A stretch of 64,000 nt of DNA from Cavenderia fasciculata. Lineage: Eukaryota > Evosea > Eumycetozoa > Acytosteliales > Cavenderiaceae. Below are positions 1 through 12,580 of this stretch, in pieces. The DNA is taken from positions 1,054,001 through 1,118,000 of the forward strand of contig NW_004457737.1 of NCBI RefSeq assembly GCF_000203815.1. The letters are read 5' to 3'. Position 1 is the stretch's first letter; every line of letters begins with the position of its first letter. The notes beneath the pieces are model-generated. The model searched no databases. It was not told the DNA's origin and worked only from the letters and a program-made list of their open reading frames with translations. A program made the position numbers and the translations under genes.

Positions 1-313
1 TCATTACAAACTCTATCAACATTCAACAATATACAACAATATACATACAACAATATAATCGATCGGATGATATTATAATATATATAGATGGTATTATTAT
101 TATAACGACAACGAACATTTGCAATACATCACATTCTTCTTTTGGATTAACAATAGACAATAGAATACTCGACTTTCACTATATCCCGTTTATTGTCGAC
201 GCATGATATACACGAGTATTTAATTGCAAAAGTACTTTATATATATATTTATAAACTTTGTATACAATAGTCATCAACAACAACAACAAACATACATATA
301 TACAACAAACAAG
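1..313. other. Upstream region of the corepressor gene
   Basis: AT-rich noncoding DNA with CAA/ATA triplets and a short CAACAA run just before the ATG at 314. It presumably holds the promoter and 5' UTR of the following gene. No other gene or RNA was seen. Confidence 0.5.
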
Positions 314-1394
314 ATGAATTCATTCGATACTGGTGGAGGAGACAATCCTTCATCATTTAACAATAATAATAATAATAATAGAGACTATAGGTATGTAAAC
401 ACGTGATTATAGATTATCATATAAACACTTGATTTAAATTTATCGATCATTATACTTACACTTCTACTTTCTATAAACTACTGTACACAGAAATGATTCA
501 TCATATAATAATAACAATCAACAACGAAATTGGAGAAATGATAGATTTGGTAACAATAATAATAATAATAATAATCGAAGAGATTGGGATAGAGGAAATG
601 ATAATGAACGGAATAGTTTATCTTCATCAGGTGGTGGTGGTGGAAATAGTTCAAGAGATTATAGTGAAACGTATCGTGATAATGCTAGAGATAGACCACC
701 TCCTCGTGATAATAACAACAACAATCGTTTCAACAAGGAAAGAGAAAGGTTTGGTGGAAACTACAACAACAACAATAGTCGTGGTGGTGGACAAGATAGA
801 GAACGAGACAGAGACCGAGAAAGAGAAAGAGAGAGAGAAAGAGACGAGGGTAATTGGGATACCCCTCCACCACCACCACATCCAAAGATTCTCGATAAAG
901 ATATAGATTATAGTAACCCAAATAGAGATGATGATCATAATAACAACAATAATAATAATAATAATAATAATTATACTAATAGCAAATATAAAAGAGAATT
1001 TAATAATTATAACAATAATAATAATAATCTCAATAACAATCATAATAATAATAATAGTAATAATCAAGATTATAAACGAAGGAGACTAAGGGAAGTTGAA
1101 CCTGGTGAATTAGATGGAGTTGGAGGAGGAGGAGGAGATAATTTTAGAAACAATAATAATAGTAATGGTAATAATAATTTTAATAATAATAGAAATAGAT
1201 TTTATAATAATAATAATAGAGAAAGATCACCTTCACGTGATAGGGGGATGAATAGATCGACATCCCCACCTCCTCCACATCCACCTCCACTCCATGATGA
1301 TCAGATTGATAGAGAGAGATCGTCACCTTCATCGTCTACTACAAATAGTGGTGGTTTTAATTCTGATCGTTATAGCAACGGTAGAGCACAAGGA

Positions 1395-1437
<43 letters not shown>

Positions 1438-4400
1438 GCGGCGGCAACAATAACTTTTATAAAAACAACAACAAGTTTGGTTACAACAACAACAAACAAT
1501 CCAATTTTACTTATCATGATCGTGAAAAGATTTATGAAGATCAAGAACGAAATAGTAAGGGACAGTCCCCGACCTACGAATCGTTGCTCAACAAATATTC
1601 AGACTCCAAGGTGACGTCTACGCCTCCCCCTCCCACCTCTACGTCCTCCTCGTCATCCACAACCTCTTCCTCCAACCAGTCTACGCCGTACCCCAAGTCT
1701 GGTCATGTAAAGGAATCCTATGTACACAATCACAGCCAACCCGTCGAGTTTAACTTTATGAAGCAACTCGAACAAATCACATCTGAGGGTTCATCTCGGC
1801 CTTCCCCATTCTTTGATCTCGACCGACCGGAACGCGAAAGACTGGAACGTGAACGAAGTGACAGAGAGCGTTTCGAACGAGAACGATCAGACAGAGAAAG
1901 ACAGGACCGCGAAAGAATGGACCGTGAACGATCGGAAAGAGCAGAGCGTGAACGTATGGATAGAGCCGAGCGTGACCGTTTGGACAGAGAGAGACAAGAA
2001 CGTGAAAGAATGGAGCGCGAACGTTTGGACCGTGAAAGAATGGAACGTGAGCGCATGGACCGAGAAAGATTTGAACGTGAACGACTGGATAGAGAGCGCT
2101 TGGAAAAGGAACGACTGGAGCGTGAACGAATCGACAGAGAAAGATTCGAGAGAGAACGACTCGACCGAGAACGATTCGAACGTGAACGCATGGAAAGAGA
2201 AAGATTCGAACGTGAACGAATAGAAAGAGAGGAACGTGATCGAATAGAAAGAGAGAAAATAGAGGTTGAACAACGTCACTTGCAAATGGAGAAATTGGAA
2301 CGTGAAAGACAAGAAACGGAAAGAATAGAACGTGAACGCATTGAAAGAGAAAGATTCGAGAGAGAGCAAAGAGAATCGTCTGAACTACAACATCAACAAC
2401 AACAGCAAATGCAACAACAACAACGAATGTTGATGGAAGTGTCTCACCCCAATGTTATTGTTCCACCACCTTCAATTGAAAAAGAGAGAGATAGATTCTC
2501 TCTTGATCGTGAAGAAGAGAGAGCACAGGATTTGAAGCGATCTTCTGCCAATGCCATTAGTTTTGGTGGCGGGTGGGGGCAGGGCTTGGTATCAAAAAAC
2601 AAAGAACTGGCTACCCCAACCCTCGCTGGCAATACCACACCATCATCTTCTTCAACCACCTCCTCGCCTGTACTTCCCACCGTTGAGTTGCAGGTTGGCG
2701 CGTCACAACCAACAACCGTCATCCCACAACAAACACCTCAACCTCAATCATCCCTCCCCAATTCAACAAGTTCATCGTCCACGACGACCATGAGTGGAGA
2801 GTTCCCAGTTCCCATGTCCCCAACATCCAAAAAAGATCTTGCTCCCACTTCTCCCATGCCAACATTGTCTTTGTCTTCATCGCCAATGGTTCCTCTAGTA
2901 TTTTTAGATAATAGTAGTAATCCCAATCCAACCATGTCTAGAATTCATAATAATCAACAACCACCACTTCCTCTACAACAACAACAACAATTACAACCAT
3001 CACAACAACACCAACAAATGCCTATACAACAACATCAACAACTACAACAACAACAACAACAAATACCACTTGCACCACCTTCAACTACTCAATTCAAGTA
3101 TCCACAACAACAACAATTACCACCACAATTAATATCACCACAACACCAACAGTTTCAACCAGCACCAACACCACCTCCACCTCCACCATTTCCGTCTGAC
3201 AAGGTTGTGTTTAAAGGACCTGCTGCACCACCATTACGATCGACAAGAGAAGATGTCCCACAACTTTATCCACACCTCCCATCAAAGGAACAGATTATCA
3301 TTAGCATTGATAGTTTAGACAATGAAATCACTGCTTTTGAAAAGGAGATAAAGTCACTTCAACAATCACTCGCAAGGATTACAAATGGTATCACCAAACA
3401 AAAGCGAAAGGAACAAAAAGAGAGGGAAAAAGAGCAAAAGGAAAAGGAAATGGAGAAAAAAGACAAGAAAAAGAAAAAGAAGCCCGTTGCATCCCGTCCG
3501 GGACTCAATGGTTCGTCGACCATCAAAAAAGAGACTGGTGTAGCCACACTAACCGTCACGATATCACAGACACAAAACCAACAAAATATATATCTTGCCA
3601 ACCACGAAGCCGCCAAGATTGCCCAAGATATGGTGTGGATGTCTATCGATGACGATGACTCTTCAGACGAAGAAGCCCATTATTCCAGCGTTGAAGAGTC
3701 GCCACTCTATCAATCCACAATTGACCGATACGAAGAGATCAAGGATGGTATGAAAGCAGTTCTTTTGCGTCGCAAGCAAGGATTGCAAAAATATAACAAA
3801 AAACTGGTCACCAAGTATAGAAAGGCGTACGACAAGTTTATCAAAAAAGAGATTGAATGGGAGGATTCTCACAACAAGCCAAAGAACGAGAAGCAACAAA
3901 AGAGTTCGGGTCGCCCCGCATTGAGGGCTGCCGTCACCACTACCACCCGTTCAGCAACCAGTCGATCCGGTCGTCCCATTGTATCGGATGCTGTCAGAAG
4001 TGAGGCAGAGTTTAACGAAATCATGGACCAACTTCGCGAACAAGACAGTATGGATCCCAACAGTCGATACCTTTCCTCTTTGGCTGAAGTTCCCCCAATG
4101 CTATCGCCAATGGAACGTGAATTACAATTTATAAACTACAATGGTCTTGTCGAAGATCCAATTCAAGCAGACAAGGATCGTAAACTTTTAATTCAATGGT
4201 CAACTGATGAAAGAGAAAAATTTGTTAAAAAGTATGAAATAATAATAATAATAATAATGGATTAATCTATTCTTTATACTTACTTAAATCTATTTGTTCT
4301 CTTATTTCTTTTTAGATATTTACAATATCCTAAAAAGTTTGAAAAAATAGCATCCTTTTTTGAAAACAAAACTACCGAAGATATGGTAGTATTCTATTAT

Positions 4401-5295
4401 ACTAACAAGAAAACATTAAATTTGAAAACTCTTTTATTAAATGCACAAGCCAAAAAGAGAGGAGGAAGAAAAATAAGTGTAAGTCCAAGAGGTATATTAA
4501 TTAATTTATTAATAGTATTTATTAATATTTATTTATTTATTTATTTATTTATTTTAGGATTCACATCAATTTTTATCAACAACAAATAGTAATACAAATG
4601 TAAATAGTTCACCTGTATTGTCATCACCTAAAACACCAAAACCAAGAAGTAGAAAACAAGTAGTCGAAGCAACAACATCAACGTCAACATCAACACCAAC
4701 TACAACAACATCAACATCAACAACAGATGAAACGTCATCGTCGGCATCACCAAATCCACCAACCCCAAGATTAACGGCAAGAGAACAGGTTTTATTAGCC
4801 ACATCTGCATCGGTTGCTTTGGCTTCACCTTCTATTAAACCACTGACCCCCAGTGTCACAACCACCGCCACCGCCACCACTCCATCCCTTTCTTCAACTG
4901 CAACTGGATCCACCTCGACACACTCACCAAGCAGCAGTAGCTCAACCTCTACAGCAGCAGCAGCACCAGCATCCTCGTCGACTACAACGTCTTCATCGTT
5001 GCCGCCTACCGCCGCCCCAACTACACCAACAGAAGTTGTAGGAGAAATGAGATGGAATGACCAAGAACGCGAATCTTTTACAACAGCATACAACAAATTT
5101 GGAATGGATTTTAAATCAATATCTGATTTTATCAAGACCAAATCCTATTCTCAATGTAGAAGTTATTATTATAATAGAAAACGTCGTTCCAGGTTGGAAG
5201 CAGAGGCAAAGAAAAAAGAACAAGAAGATTCCCCCTCTTCTTCTTCATCTTCCTCATCATCTTCATCCTCTTCATCTTCAGATTCTTCCGATTAA
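314..5295 (+). CDS. NCoR/SMRT-like corepressor with two SANT domains
   Basis: Four exons (314-390, 491-4231, 4316-4478, 4558-5295) give 1572 residues in one frame; all three introns have GT..AG ends. Residues about 1260-1325, spanning the second intron, form a SANT domain with the NCoR-type core [19 protein letters not shown] and IASFF. A second SANT lies near 1490-1540 ([19 protein letters not shown]). This pair is the hallmark of NCoR/SMRT, nuclear scaffolds that recruit and activate class I histone deacetylases. Residues 465-655 are an almost uninterrupted Arg/Glu helix, followed by Gln- and Pro-rich tracts and a short coiled coil near 950-980 that could be the TBL1/GPS2-type contact. Asn runs fill the N-terminus and a Ser run ends the protein. 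The start is the first ATG, in a short exon. SANT assignment is firm; corepressor function is inferred from family resemblance. Confidence 0.85.
1401..1437 (+). repeat. AAT microsatellite coding an Asn run
   Basis: About thirteen perfect AAT triplets inside the corepressor gene code for polyasparagine. Such tracts are common in dictyostelid genes and are liable to length variation. Confidence 0.85.
1810..2385 (+). repeat. Degenerate Arg/Glu repeat encoding a single alpha-helix
   Basis: An imperfect 9-12 bp repeat built on CGTGAACGA/GAAAGA codes for about 190 residues of R-E-R-x-x-R-E-R type, with L, F, M, D or I at every fourth to sixth position. The alternating i,i+4 salt bridges are the signature of a stable single alpha-helix rather than a classical coiled coil. 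The antisense reading of the same DNA is an RS-rich open frame, which is an artefact of the repeat. Confidence 0.75.
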
Positions 5296-5360
5296 ACAAA
5301 AAGAACTTGATAGATTAAACAAATAATAAATAATAAATATTTTTTATTTATACAACACAT

Positions 5361-7700
5361 TTATTTTCTTGGATTACATGGAAAATTCTTATCAAAACCT
5401 TTGTAAATTGCATAGGTTAGACTGGCCAATTTTGAATAACCAATACAGTTTGTGTGCAAGAGTGAATAGATGAATTCGACAACCATGACATTACGGTTTG
5501 GATGGGGTTCGTCAGCTATTTTTCTTTGATCCAAAGGAGTGATTTTGGCAAGTTCATAGATGGTAAATAAACGTTCCTTCCACAGAGTTCTGATCATTTC
5601 CAAATCACAAAAGGGAAATTCTCGAGCTAACAATAATCCACCTATACTCTTTTTAACTGATAAACAATTCTTATCCATCCATTGAGAAATGGTTTTAATG
5701 GCAGCTACATTGTCGTTTCGTATTGCCTTTTCAAGCAAACTCTGGAAAGGTTCTAAAGTACATATAAACCCATCTCGTTTGACTGTATCTAGTACAAACT
5801 CAATAATCTTTGGGTGACATGTGTACAGACAATTGACAATGACCAAGTGCTGAGATGGATCGATTGGAGATATTGTTTGGAATAGCCATTCTACGGTTTC
5901 AATGTAATTTGACTTTAGAGCAGTCACCATGGTATCTGGTGATATTGAATTGACAAGTGATGGGTTTTGACCTTGAATGTATTTGATGACTTGAATCGAA
6001 TTGCTCGTGATTGCAGTCTCGAGTGATTGCAATGTTAGCTCGAGTCCAAACTTTTCGTAAAGATACTCTACAATGTGGAGATGATTGGTTCGAACACCTT
6101 CATTGAGCATGTCCTTTTGGAGGACGTACCCAACGTCCATGAGCAGTGTCAGTAGGTCAATGTTTCCAGAACACGCAGCACTAGACAATGGAAGTAGGTA
6201 TCCTGCCTGTTGATTTGAATGATCGATGAGTGACGAATATTTGTGAATCATTTCATAGGCAAATTCATGGTTTCCATTGACAATGGCCCAATTTAAGATG
6301 AAATGATTAAATTGACGTGGCTTGGACTCTGTGAAAAAGAAACGGACAATGTCAAAGTGATTGTTTTGTGACGCTCCAACAATAAGACTATCCCACTTGC
6401 TATTGTCGATATTGTGTTCATACTTGTGATCCTTTTGGTATTTGTAGAGGTATTTGACGATTTCAATGTGACCATTGAATACGGCCAGTCTCATACCAGA
6501 GCCAATAATATGTTCATTGTTGATGGATGCATGTTCGACCAAGAGCCTGACAATATCCTCGAACCCTTTTTGACAAGAGAATTCAAAGGCTTGGTCCGAG
6601 ACGGGAGCACCCACCGTAAAATGGAGATACTGCACCATCTCATAGTTGCCCGACAAGCATGCATTGATGAGTGACAGTCTCGTACAATGGTCTTCCATCC
6701 AATTATCGGGTAATTCCTGCTCCAACAATGTATGTGCCGCTCTAACCATTTCCAGATTGTTTGTACAGCATGCTCTGTCCAAGATTCCCCTTCTTTCATA
6801 ATTAATATTATTCATATAGTTTGGACCATTGGAAGCCAAAATCATCGTTTGGTATTGCGAATGAGATGGAGGAGGAGGGGGAGGAGGGGTAGGAGTAGCT
6901 GTATCAACAGACCCAATAACAATATCGAATTTACTTTGAAGGTATTTAAAAGTCTCGAGATTAGTCGATACTGATACATTGATGAGATCGTTTCGGTAGT
7001 TTTGAAACTCCTCATGGCTGACATGTTTCTCTAACTCTTTGAAAATCTCTACATCTTTGATTGCTTTCAACAAGATATCCTTGGTGACTCGTGCGCCTAT
7101 ATCACTACCTGCCAGGTACCGAACGGCCTCGACTGTTTTACCAAAATCTATTGCATTTCTGAGACAACACATCATTGGATGTGGTTTGAATCCTTGTGCA
7201 TGCAAGTGTTTCAAAATGTCAACGTTGCCAGTCTTTGCAGCAGAGTCGAATACGCCACCATTGTAATATTCATCGTCGGGGTATGATTGTTTGAGTGCCA
7301 CGACAAAGACGTGTTTGTAGCGTTTATAGACCTTGAGATAGTCATCGTACAGGCGACACGCACCAAAGAACTTTTTAAGTAACTTGACACTCAGCGTAGT
7401 CTTGAATACACTGCCATCCTTTCTTATGGTTGCTCTTGCTTGTTTTGGTAGTGACAATAGATACATGTACAATCTGATTGAACCAATACTGAAAATGGTA
7501 TCTGTGTTCATTTCACGTAGTTTGTAGCTTCGATTGTTATTGTCTCTGCTACCACTATGTCTTACTATCACATCGTCGTGATGTTGATACGACGATGATG
7601 AAACCACGCTAATATTATTGACAACATTGACAAGTTGAAATATCCTCCTTGAAAGATATTCATTCTTGAATACATATAGAAATAATTGATTCTCTAACAT
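5361..7700 (-). CDS. Ankyrin-repeat protein, dictyostelid family
   Basis: A single-exon gene for 779 residues. The N-terminus (LFLYVFKNEYLSRRIF) resembles the opening motif of the large dictyostelid ankyrin family. The rest is a series of degenerate about 30-residue ankyrin-type helix pairs such as DILKHLHAQG, EMVQYLHFTVGAP, EIVKYLYKYQ and HIVEYLYEKFG, spread over residues 160-730. A Pro run with His/Ser near residue 270 interrupts two repeats. No membrane segment or enzyme motif is seen, so a protein-interaction role is all that can be inferred. It ends 65 bp from the end of the corepressor gene, so the two genes are convergent. Confidence 0.8.
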   Translation of the reverse strand: MLENQLFLYVFKNEYLSRRIFQLVNVVNNISVVSSSSYQHHDDVIVRHSGSRDNNNRSYKLREMNTDTIFSIGSIRLYMYLLSLPKQARATIRKDGSVFKTTLSVKLLKKFFGACRLYDDYLKVYKRYKHVFVVALKQSYPDDEYYNGGVFDSAAKTGNVDILKHLHAQGFKPHPMMCCLRNAIDFGKTVEAVRYLAGSDIGARVTKDILLKAIKDVEIFKELEKHVSHEEFQNYRNDLINVSVSTNLETFKYLQSKFDIVIGSVDTATPTPPPPPPPSHSQYQTMILASNGPNYMNNINYERRGILDRACCTNNLEMVRAAHTLLEQELPDNWMEDHCTRLSLINACLSGNYEMVQYLHFTVGAPVSDQAFEFSCQKGFEDIVRLLVEHASINNEHIIGSGMRLAVFNGHIEIVKYLYKYQKDHKYEHNIDNSKWDSLIVGASQNNHFDIVRFFFTESKPRQFNHFILNWAIVNGNHEFAYEMIHKYSSLIDHSNQQAGYLLPLSSAACSGNIDLLTLLMDVGYVLQKDMLNEGVRTNHLHIVEYLYEKFGLELTLQSLETAITSNSIQVIKYIQGQNPSLVNSISPDTMVTALKSNYIETVEWLFQTISPIDPSQHLVIVNCLYTCHPKIIEFVLDTVKRDGFICTLEPFQSLLEKAIRNDNVAAIKTISQWMDKNCLSVKKSIGGLLLAREFPFCDLEMIRTLWKERLFTIYELAKITPLDQRKIADEPHPNRNVMVVEFIYSLLHTNCIGYSKLASLTYAIYKGFDKNFPCNPRK
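5734..5760. other. No additional feature inside the ankyrin gene
   Basis: Checked because several open frames overlap here on the plus strand; they follow codon-shadow composition of the ankyrin gene and are not separate genes. Confidence 0.3.
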
Positions 7701-8893
7701 CTATTCTAATTCTTTTTATTAAACAAATAAATAATTGTAAATATTTTTTCATCACAACAAAAACTGCTTGAGTCCTGATCATTAATTTTTGTCGTCACTA
7801 AAAGTTATATCAAAATATCTCAATCAAATATATATTAAATAAATAAACTATGTATCTATAAATCAACATTAAATGACATGCAGATTTGTATAACCAACTT
7901 TACACATCTATTGCTTGTTGATGGAAAAGATGATCGACCCTAGATCTAGGGTGAATCTATTAGATTCAAATTATTAATGGATATATTGTTGTATGTATGT
8001 ATCTACACCTGTATAATAAATATGATGTGGTTGTTAAATTCAATAATATACAACTTTCCTTCCTTCTCATTCATTCATCCATTCATGTTCACATACATAT
8101 ATACATACATACACATGTATATAATTCATGTTCACATAATAATAATAATAATTTATATTTGAACCAATGAAGGTCATTGGATATTATTGTTTGCTTATTG
8201 TATATAGATAGGTGTTTAAACTATAGTATACACCAATGAAAGTATTTTTAGCGTACATGTATGTTTGTATGTTTGTTTGGGAAATGCATTTATGTGCGGA
8301 TCCGCAATACAATACACTCACTATCATTAGTCTTCTTCCCTACCCTTGAAATGGATCTAGTCTGATGATGTTAGATGTGTGGTGGGTAGGTGGTAGGATT
8401 TGGTCAAAAAAAGGAATATCGACCCGCTAATTTAAATTAACAACACGAGTGGTAAGATCATCATCAACACCCACCACTACAACAACCACCCACTACTACT
8501 ACTACTAGATAGATAGATAGAGTTTTTATCTCACACTCCCTCTATCTGTAGGGGGATAATGGGTCAACATAACCGACAAAATCTAAAGTAAACCCCATTT
8601 AACATTAATCTATCTGCAAAGGAGGAGGAGGAGGAGGAAGAGGAGAAGGGGACAAACAGACAGCAAACAAACCAACAAACAGGTGTCGGTGATTTCATAT
8701 ATTTATATGGCTGGTTTGGATAGGATATGATTACTATTATTATATCAACCAATCAACAAACAACCATTATTTATTAATTATTTAATTATTATTTAATTTG
8801 CGGTGCACTCCTTCCTCTTTGTGATTTAAACATTCATTTGTCCATTCATTCAAAAAAGGTATTCAATAAAACCAATATATTAATTAACCAATC
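7701..8893. other. Intergenic region, no gene recognised
   Basis: AT-rich DNA between two divergent genes. It contains GATAGATAGATAGA near 8509, GGAGGA runs near 8622-8645, and CATTCATTC/ATACATAC simple sequence. Short open frames here have low-complexity composition. The interval presumably holds both promoters. Confidence 0.5.
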
Positions 8894-10613
8894 ATGATTA
8901 CTTGGGCTATTGTAGGATATCTATTTTTATTCTATATCATTTGTTCTTTTGTAAGTAATCATTCACCCATTCATCTCAAAGTCAAACTTCACTTTTAATA
9001 TTAATATTCATTCCATTAATTATTTATTTTCCCTCTCCTCTCCTTTCTTTTTATTTTTTCATAGATTAAAAAGAATACAAGATTCTCAAAGAATGATCCA
9101 CCACTTGCATGTATATCAGCACCAATCATTGGAGGATTATACCAAATGTCAAGTAATCCACCAGATGATATGTTGAGATTGGCAAGAAAGAGTGGAAAAA
9201 TCTTTTCTATTTGGTTTGGTGACAATTACACTGTCTTTATCAACGATCCAGAGCTACTAGAAGAGGTGTTTATCAAGAACCATGACACCTTTGGAGACAG
9301 ACCATTTGTACCAAGTCTTCGTATCGTATGTGACAATTTCAATGATTTGGTGTTGAATGACAATGACACTTGGAAACCACTACGTAAATTTTTGGATCAA
9401 TCATTCACAAAGACCAAACTCAAGGCTCTTGCTCCAGTCATTGAACTTCAATCAAATAATTTAGTAAATAGATTAAAAGAATATTCTAGATCTGGTGAAC
9501 CAGTATGTATAAATATATATAATTATATAAATGTTTAAAAATATTTAATTTAATTTATTTTATTTTTAGGTTGACCCATTCCCATATTTAAGAAAGTTTA
9601 CATTTAGTATTATTGTTAAAATGGTATTGAATATTGATTTGGCCTATGAAGAAGAACCAAATGAGGGAATTATGAACACCATGTTTACTCCAATCAATGA
9701 ACTGGTCAAGAGAATTGCACAAGGTGCCGTCTTTGATACTATTCACTTGTTGAGTGGTTTATATTATCATTCAATCGGAAAGTTATTAAACAAGTCACTC
9801 GATAGTATTCGTACCATTGCTAGAAACATTATCAAAGAACATAGAGAAACTGTTGATCCAAAAAAGTATGAACCCAAAAAAAAAAAAAGAATAATAATTA
9901 TAATCCATTATTTAATTAATTAATTAATTATTTACTTTATCTTTTCTAGTACAAGAGATGTTTTAGATTTAATGATTCTTGCAGGATATGATGATGAATT
10001 AATGTTAAATGTTATTTTTGATATGTTGATTGCTGGTGTAGAGACTACCGCCTCATCATTGTCATGGTTAACATTGCTGATGGTCAATCATCAAGAGGAA
10101 CAGGATAATTTGAGAAATGAACTTCAAACAAAGTTCCCTCAATGGGAGAATATCCAGGCAACCGATCGGTCAGGTTGTACCTATACTTCGGCCGTCATCA
10201 AAGAATCGCTGAGACATCGTCAATTGGCTCCATTTAGTGTTCCTCGTATTGCAAAGACTGATGCATGGATTGGAGAGTATTTTGTTCCCAAGGGTACTCA
10301 TATCATGGGTAATCTACTTGCCATCCACAAAAACTATTTCCCAGACGGTGAAGAGTTTAAGCCATCTAGATGGCTCGATGATACCAGTCTCAACCCAGTA
10401 GGTCAAACCAAATGGGTTCCCTTTAGTTTGGGTCCAAGAGTTTGTGTAGGATACCAGTTGGCACATGACGAACTCTTTGTTGCCGTTTCCAAAATGTTCC
10501 ACAACTTCAAGATCACTTCTCCAGATGGCAGTAAACTCGATGAGACACCAGCCCATGGTATCACTGTTCAACCACTTCATTCACATAAATACAAGTTTGA
10601 AATTGTCAATTAA
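8894..10613 (+). CDS. Cytochrome P450, CYP508-like (copy 1)
   Basis: Four exons (8894-8950, 9065-9502, 9570-9865, 9950-10613) encode 484 residues. The first exon is just the 19-residue hydrophobic N-terminal anchor, as in the other two copies here. P450 landmarks are clear: I-helix AGVETT, K-helix ESLR (ExxR), a downstream PSRW that can act as the PERF-type motif, and the heme loop FSLGPRVCVG with its Cys ligand. The protein is probably an ER-anchored haem monooxygenase; substrate unknown. It shares introns 1-3 with the copy at 10802-12580 and faces it tail to tail, so the pair is probably an inverted duplication. Assignment to CYP508, a family expanded in dictyostelids, rests on overall resemblance and is less certain than the P450 call. 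Confidence 0.9.
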
Positions 10614-10801
10614 ATTAAAATTAAATTAAAAAAAAAAAAAACTATATCAAAAAAATAAATAAATAATTGTAATAATAACTTTAAGCAAATTGGTAAACAC
10701 CCATACTAGTACCAAACCTTTTTTTTTTTTTAAACATTTTAGATTTATTTTATTAAAAAAAAGAAAAGAAAAGAGTGGAGAAAAAGGATTATTATTTTTA
10801 A

Positions 10802-12580
10802 TTATTTAACAATTTCAAATTTATATTTATGGGCATGAAGAGGTTGAACAGCCATTCCAAATTGAGATGTTTCATCAAGTTTAGATCCATCGATTGAGGT
10901 AACTTTGACATTTGAGAATATTTTGGCAACAGCCATCCAAATCTCCTCAATAGCCAATGAACTACCCAAACAAGCTCTTGGACCAATAGAGAATGGCATC
11001 CAATTATCCTTACCAGTATTGGTTAAACTATGATCACCAATGTATCTTGATGGATTAAATTCAGTTCCATTTGGATAATGATCATGAAGAACAGCATAGA
11101 AATTGGCCATTACTTGAGTCTATAAAGAAGAAAAGGAAATTGAATGTAAATAAATAATTGAATAATACTATATTTAATGTTCATGTCTACATACACCTTT
11201 AGGAATGAAATATTCACCAATCATTGTATCATATCTAGAAATACGTGGAAGACCAAATGGACCAATTGGTTTGAGTCTCATTGATTCTTTTATAACAGCA
11301 GATGTGTAGGGACAGTTGGTACGGTCAGTTGGTTGAATGGAATCCAATGAATCTGGGAATGCAGTTCTAACTTCACTTCTAACCTTTTCTTGTTCCTCTT
11401 GATAGTTGGCCATCAATAATACAAACCATGACAATGTGGTGGCACTAGTCTCCACACCAGCCAATAACAAATCAAATACTAAATTGACAATTAAATCATC
11501 TTCATATTGATTTGAAATCATCATATCCAAAAAATCTCTTGGGCTAAAAATAGTTAATAAATAAATTAATAACATATTAAATAATTAAATAATTTGTAAT
11601 AATATGTTTCTTTTTTGTTTACATACTTGTCTATATCAATAGTTTCTTTGTGTTCTTTGATGAAACCTCTAATCATTACTTTGATTTCACTTATTGGATG
11701 GTTGAATCGTTTGGCAATCTTGTAATAAATGGGAGACAAGGCATGAATAGTGTCAAAGATGGCACCGGCAGCCATCTTTCTTACTAGTTCACTGAGTGGA
11801 GTAAACATTTTAAGCATCATACCAGTATTTGGTTCTTCTTCATAAGCCATATCAATATTCAATACCATTTTAAGAATAACACTAAAAGTGTACTTTCTCA
11901 AGTATGGTACTGGATCAAGCTTGAAAAATCAAATCAAGAGACTTGTTAGAACATATTGATAATAATATTATTATTTAATTTATACATACTGGTTCACCAG
12001 AGATTGCATGTTCTTTGAATTTACGAACAAGATGATTTGAGTGAGTTTCCATGGCTGGTGCAATAGCTTTTAATTTAGTTCTTGTAAATTGACCAATCAT
12101 TTGTTGTCTGAGGGGTTTCCAGTTGGTGTAGTTTGACAATACCAAATCGTTAAAGTCATCACACATGAAACGAAGACTTGGTACAAATGGTCTGTCTCCA
12201 AAAGCCTCATGGTTCTTGTTAAATGCCTCTTCAATGAGACCGGGGTCATTGATGATGACAGTGTAATTGTCACCGTACCAAATCGACATAATCTTCCCAA
12301 ACTTTCTAGATAGACGCAACAAGTCTTCCGATGGATCAACACCCAATTTATAAAGACCTCCTATAATAGGAAGTGAAATGGCACAAAGTGGTGGATCATT
12401 CTTTGAGAATCTTGTATTCTTTTTAATCTATAAAGAGTTTAAATAAAAAAAAAAAATAAAAAAAAGAAAAAATAGAAAAGATAGGTTAGAAATATTTTAC
12501 TCATTTAATGGAATATAACTTACAAAAGAATAAAGTAGAATAAACCCAATAATATAAAATATAATAGAAAAACTTATCAT
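10802..12580 (-). CDS. Cytochrome P450, CYP508-like (copy 2)
   Basis: Five exons on the minus strand (12580-12524, 12427-11990, 11919-11627, 11543-11195, 11119-10802) give 484 residues, the same length as copy 1. Motifs: N-terminal anchor, I-helix AGVETS, ExxR as ESMR, PSRY, and heme loop FSIGPRACLG. The last intron (11194-11120) splits the gene after IPKG and is absent from copies 1 and 3, so it was gained here or lost in both of the others. The segment LSRKFGKIMSIWYGDNYTVIINDP is nearly the same in copy 1. It is likely a membrane-bound monooxygenase of secondary metabolism or detoxification; no substrate can be read from sequence. Confidence 0.9.

Noticed and set aside
1730-2191. Arg/Ser-repeat protein on the minus strand
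   Set aside because: Antisense shadow of the Arg/Glu repeat in the corepressor; no start context or introns of its own.
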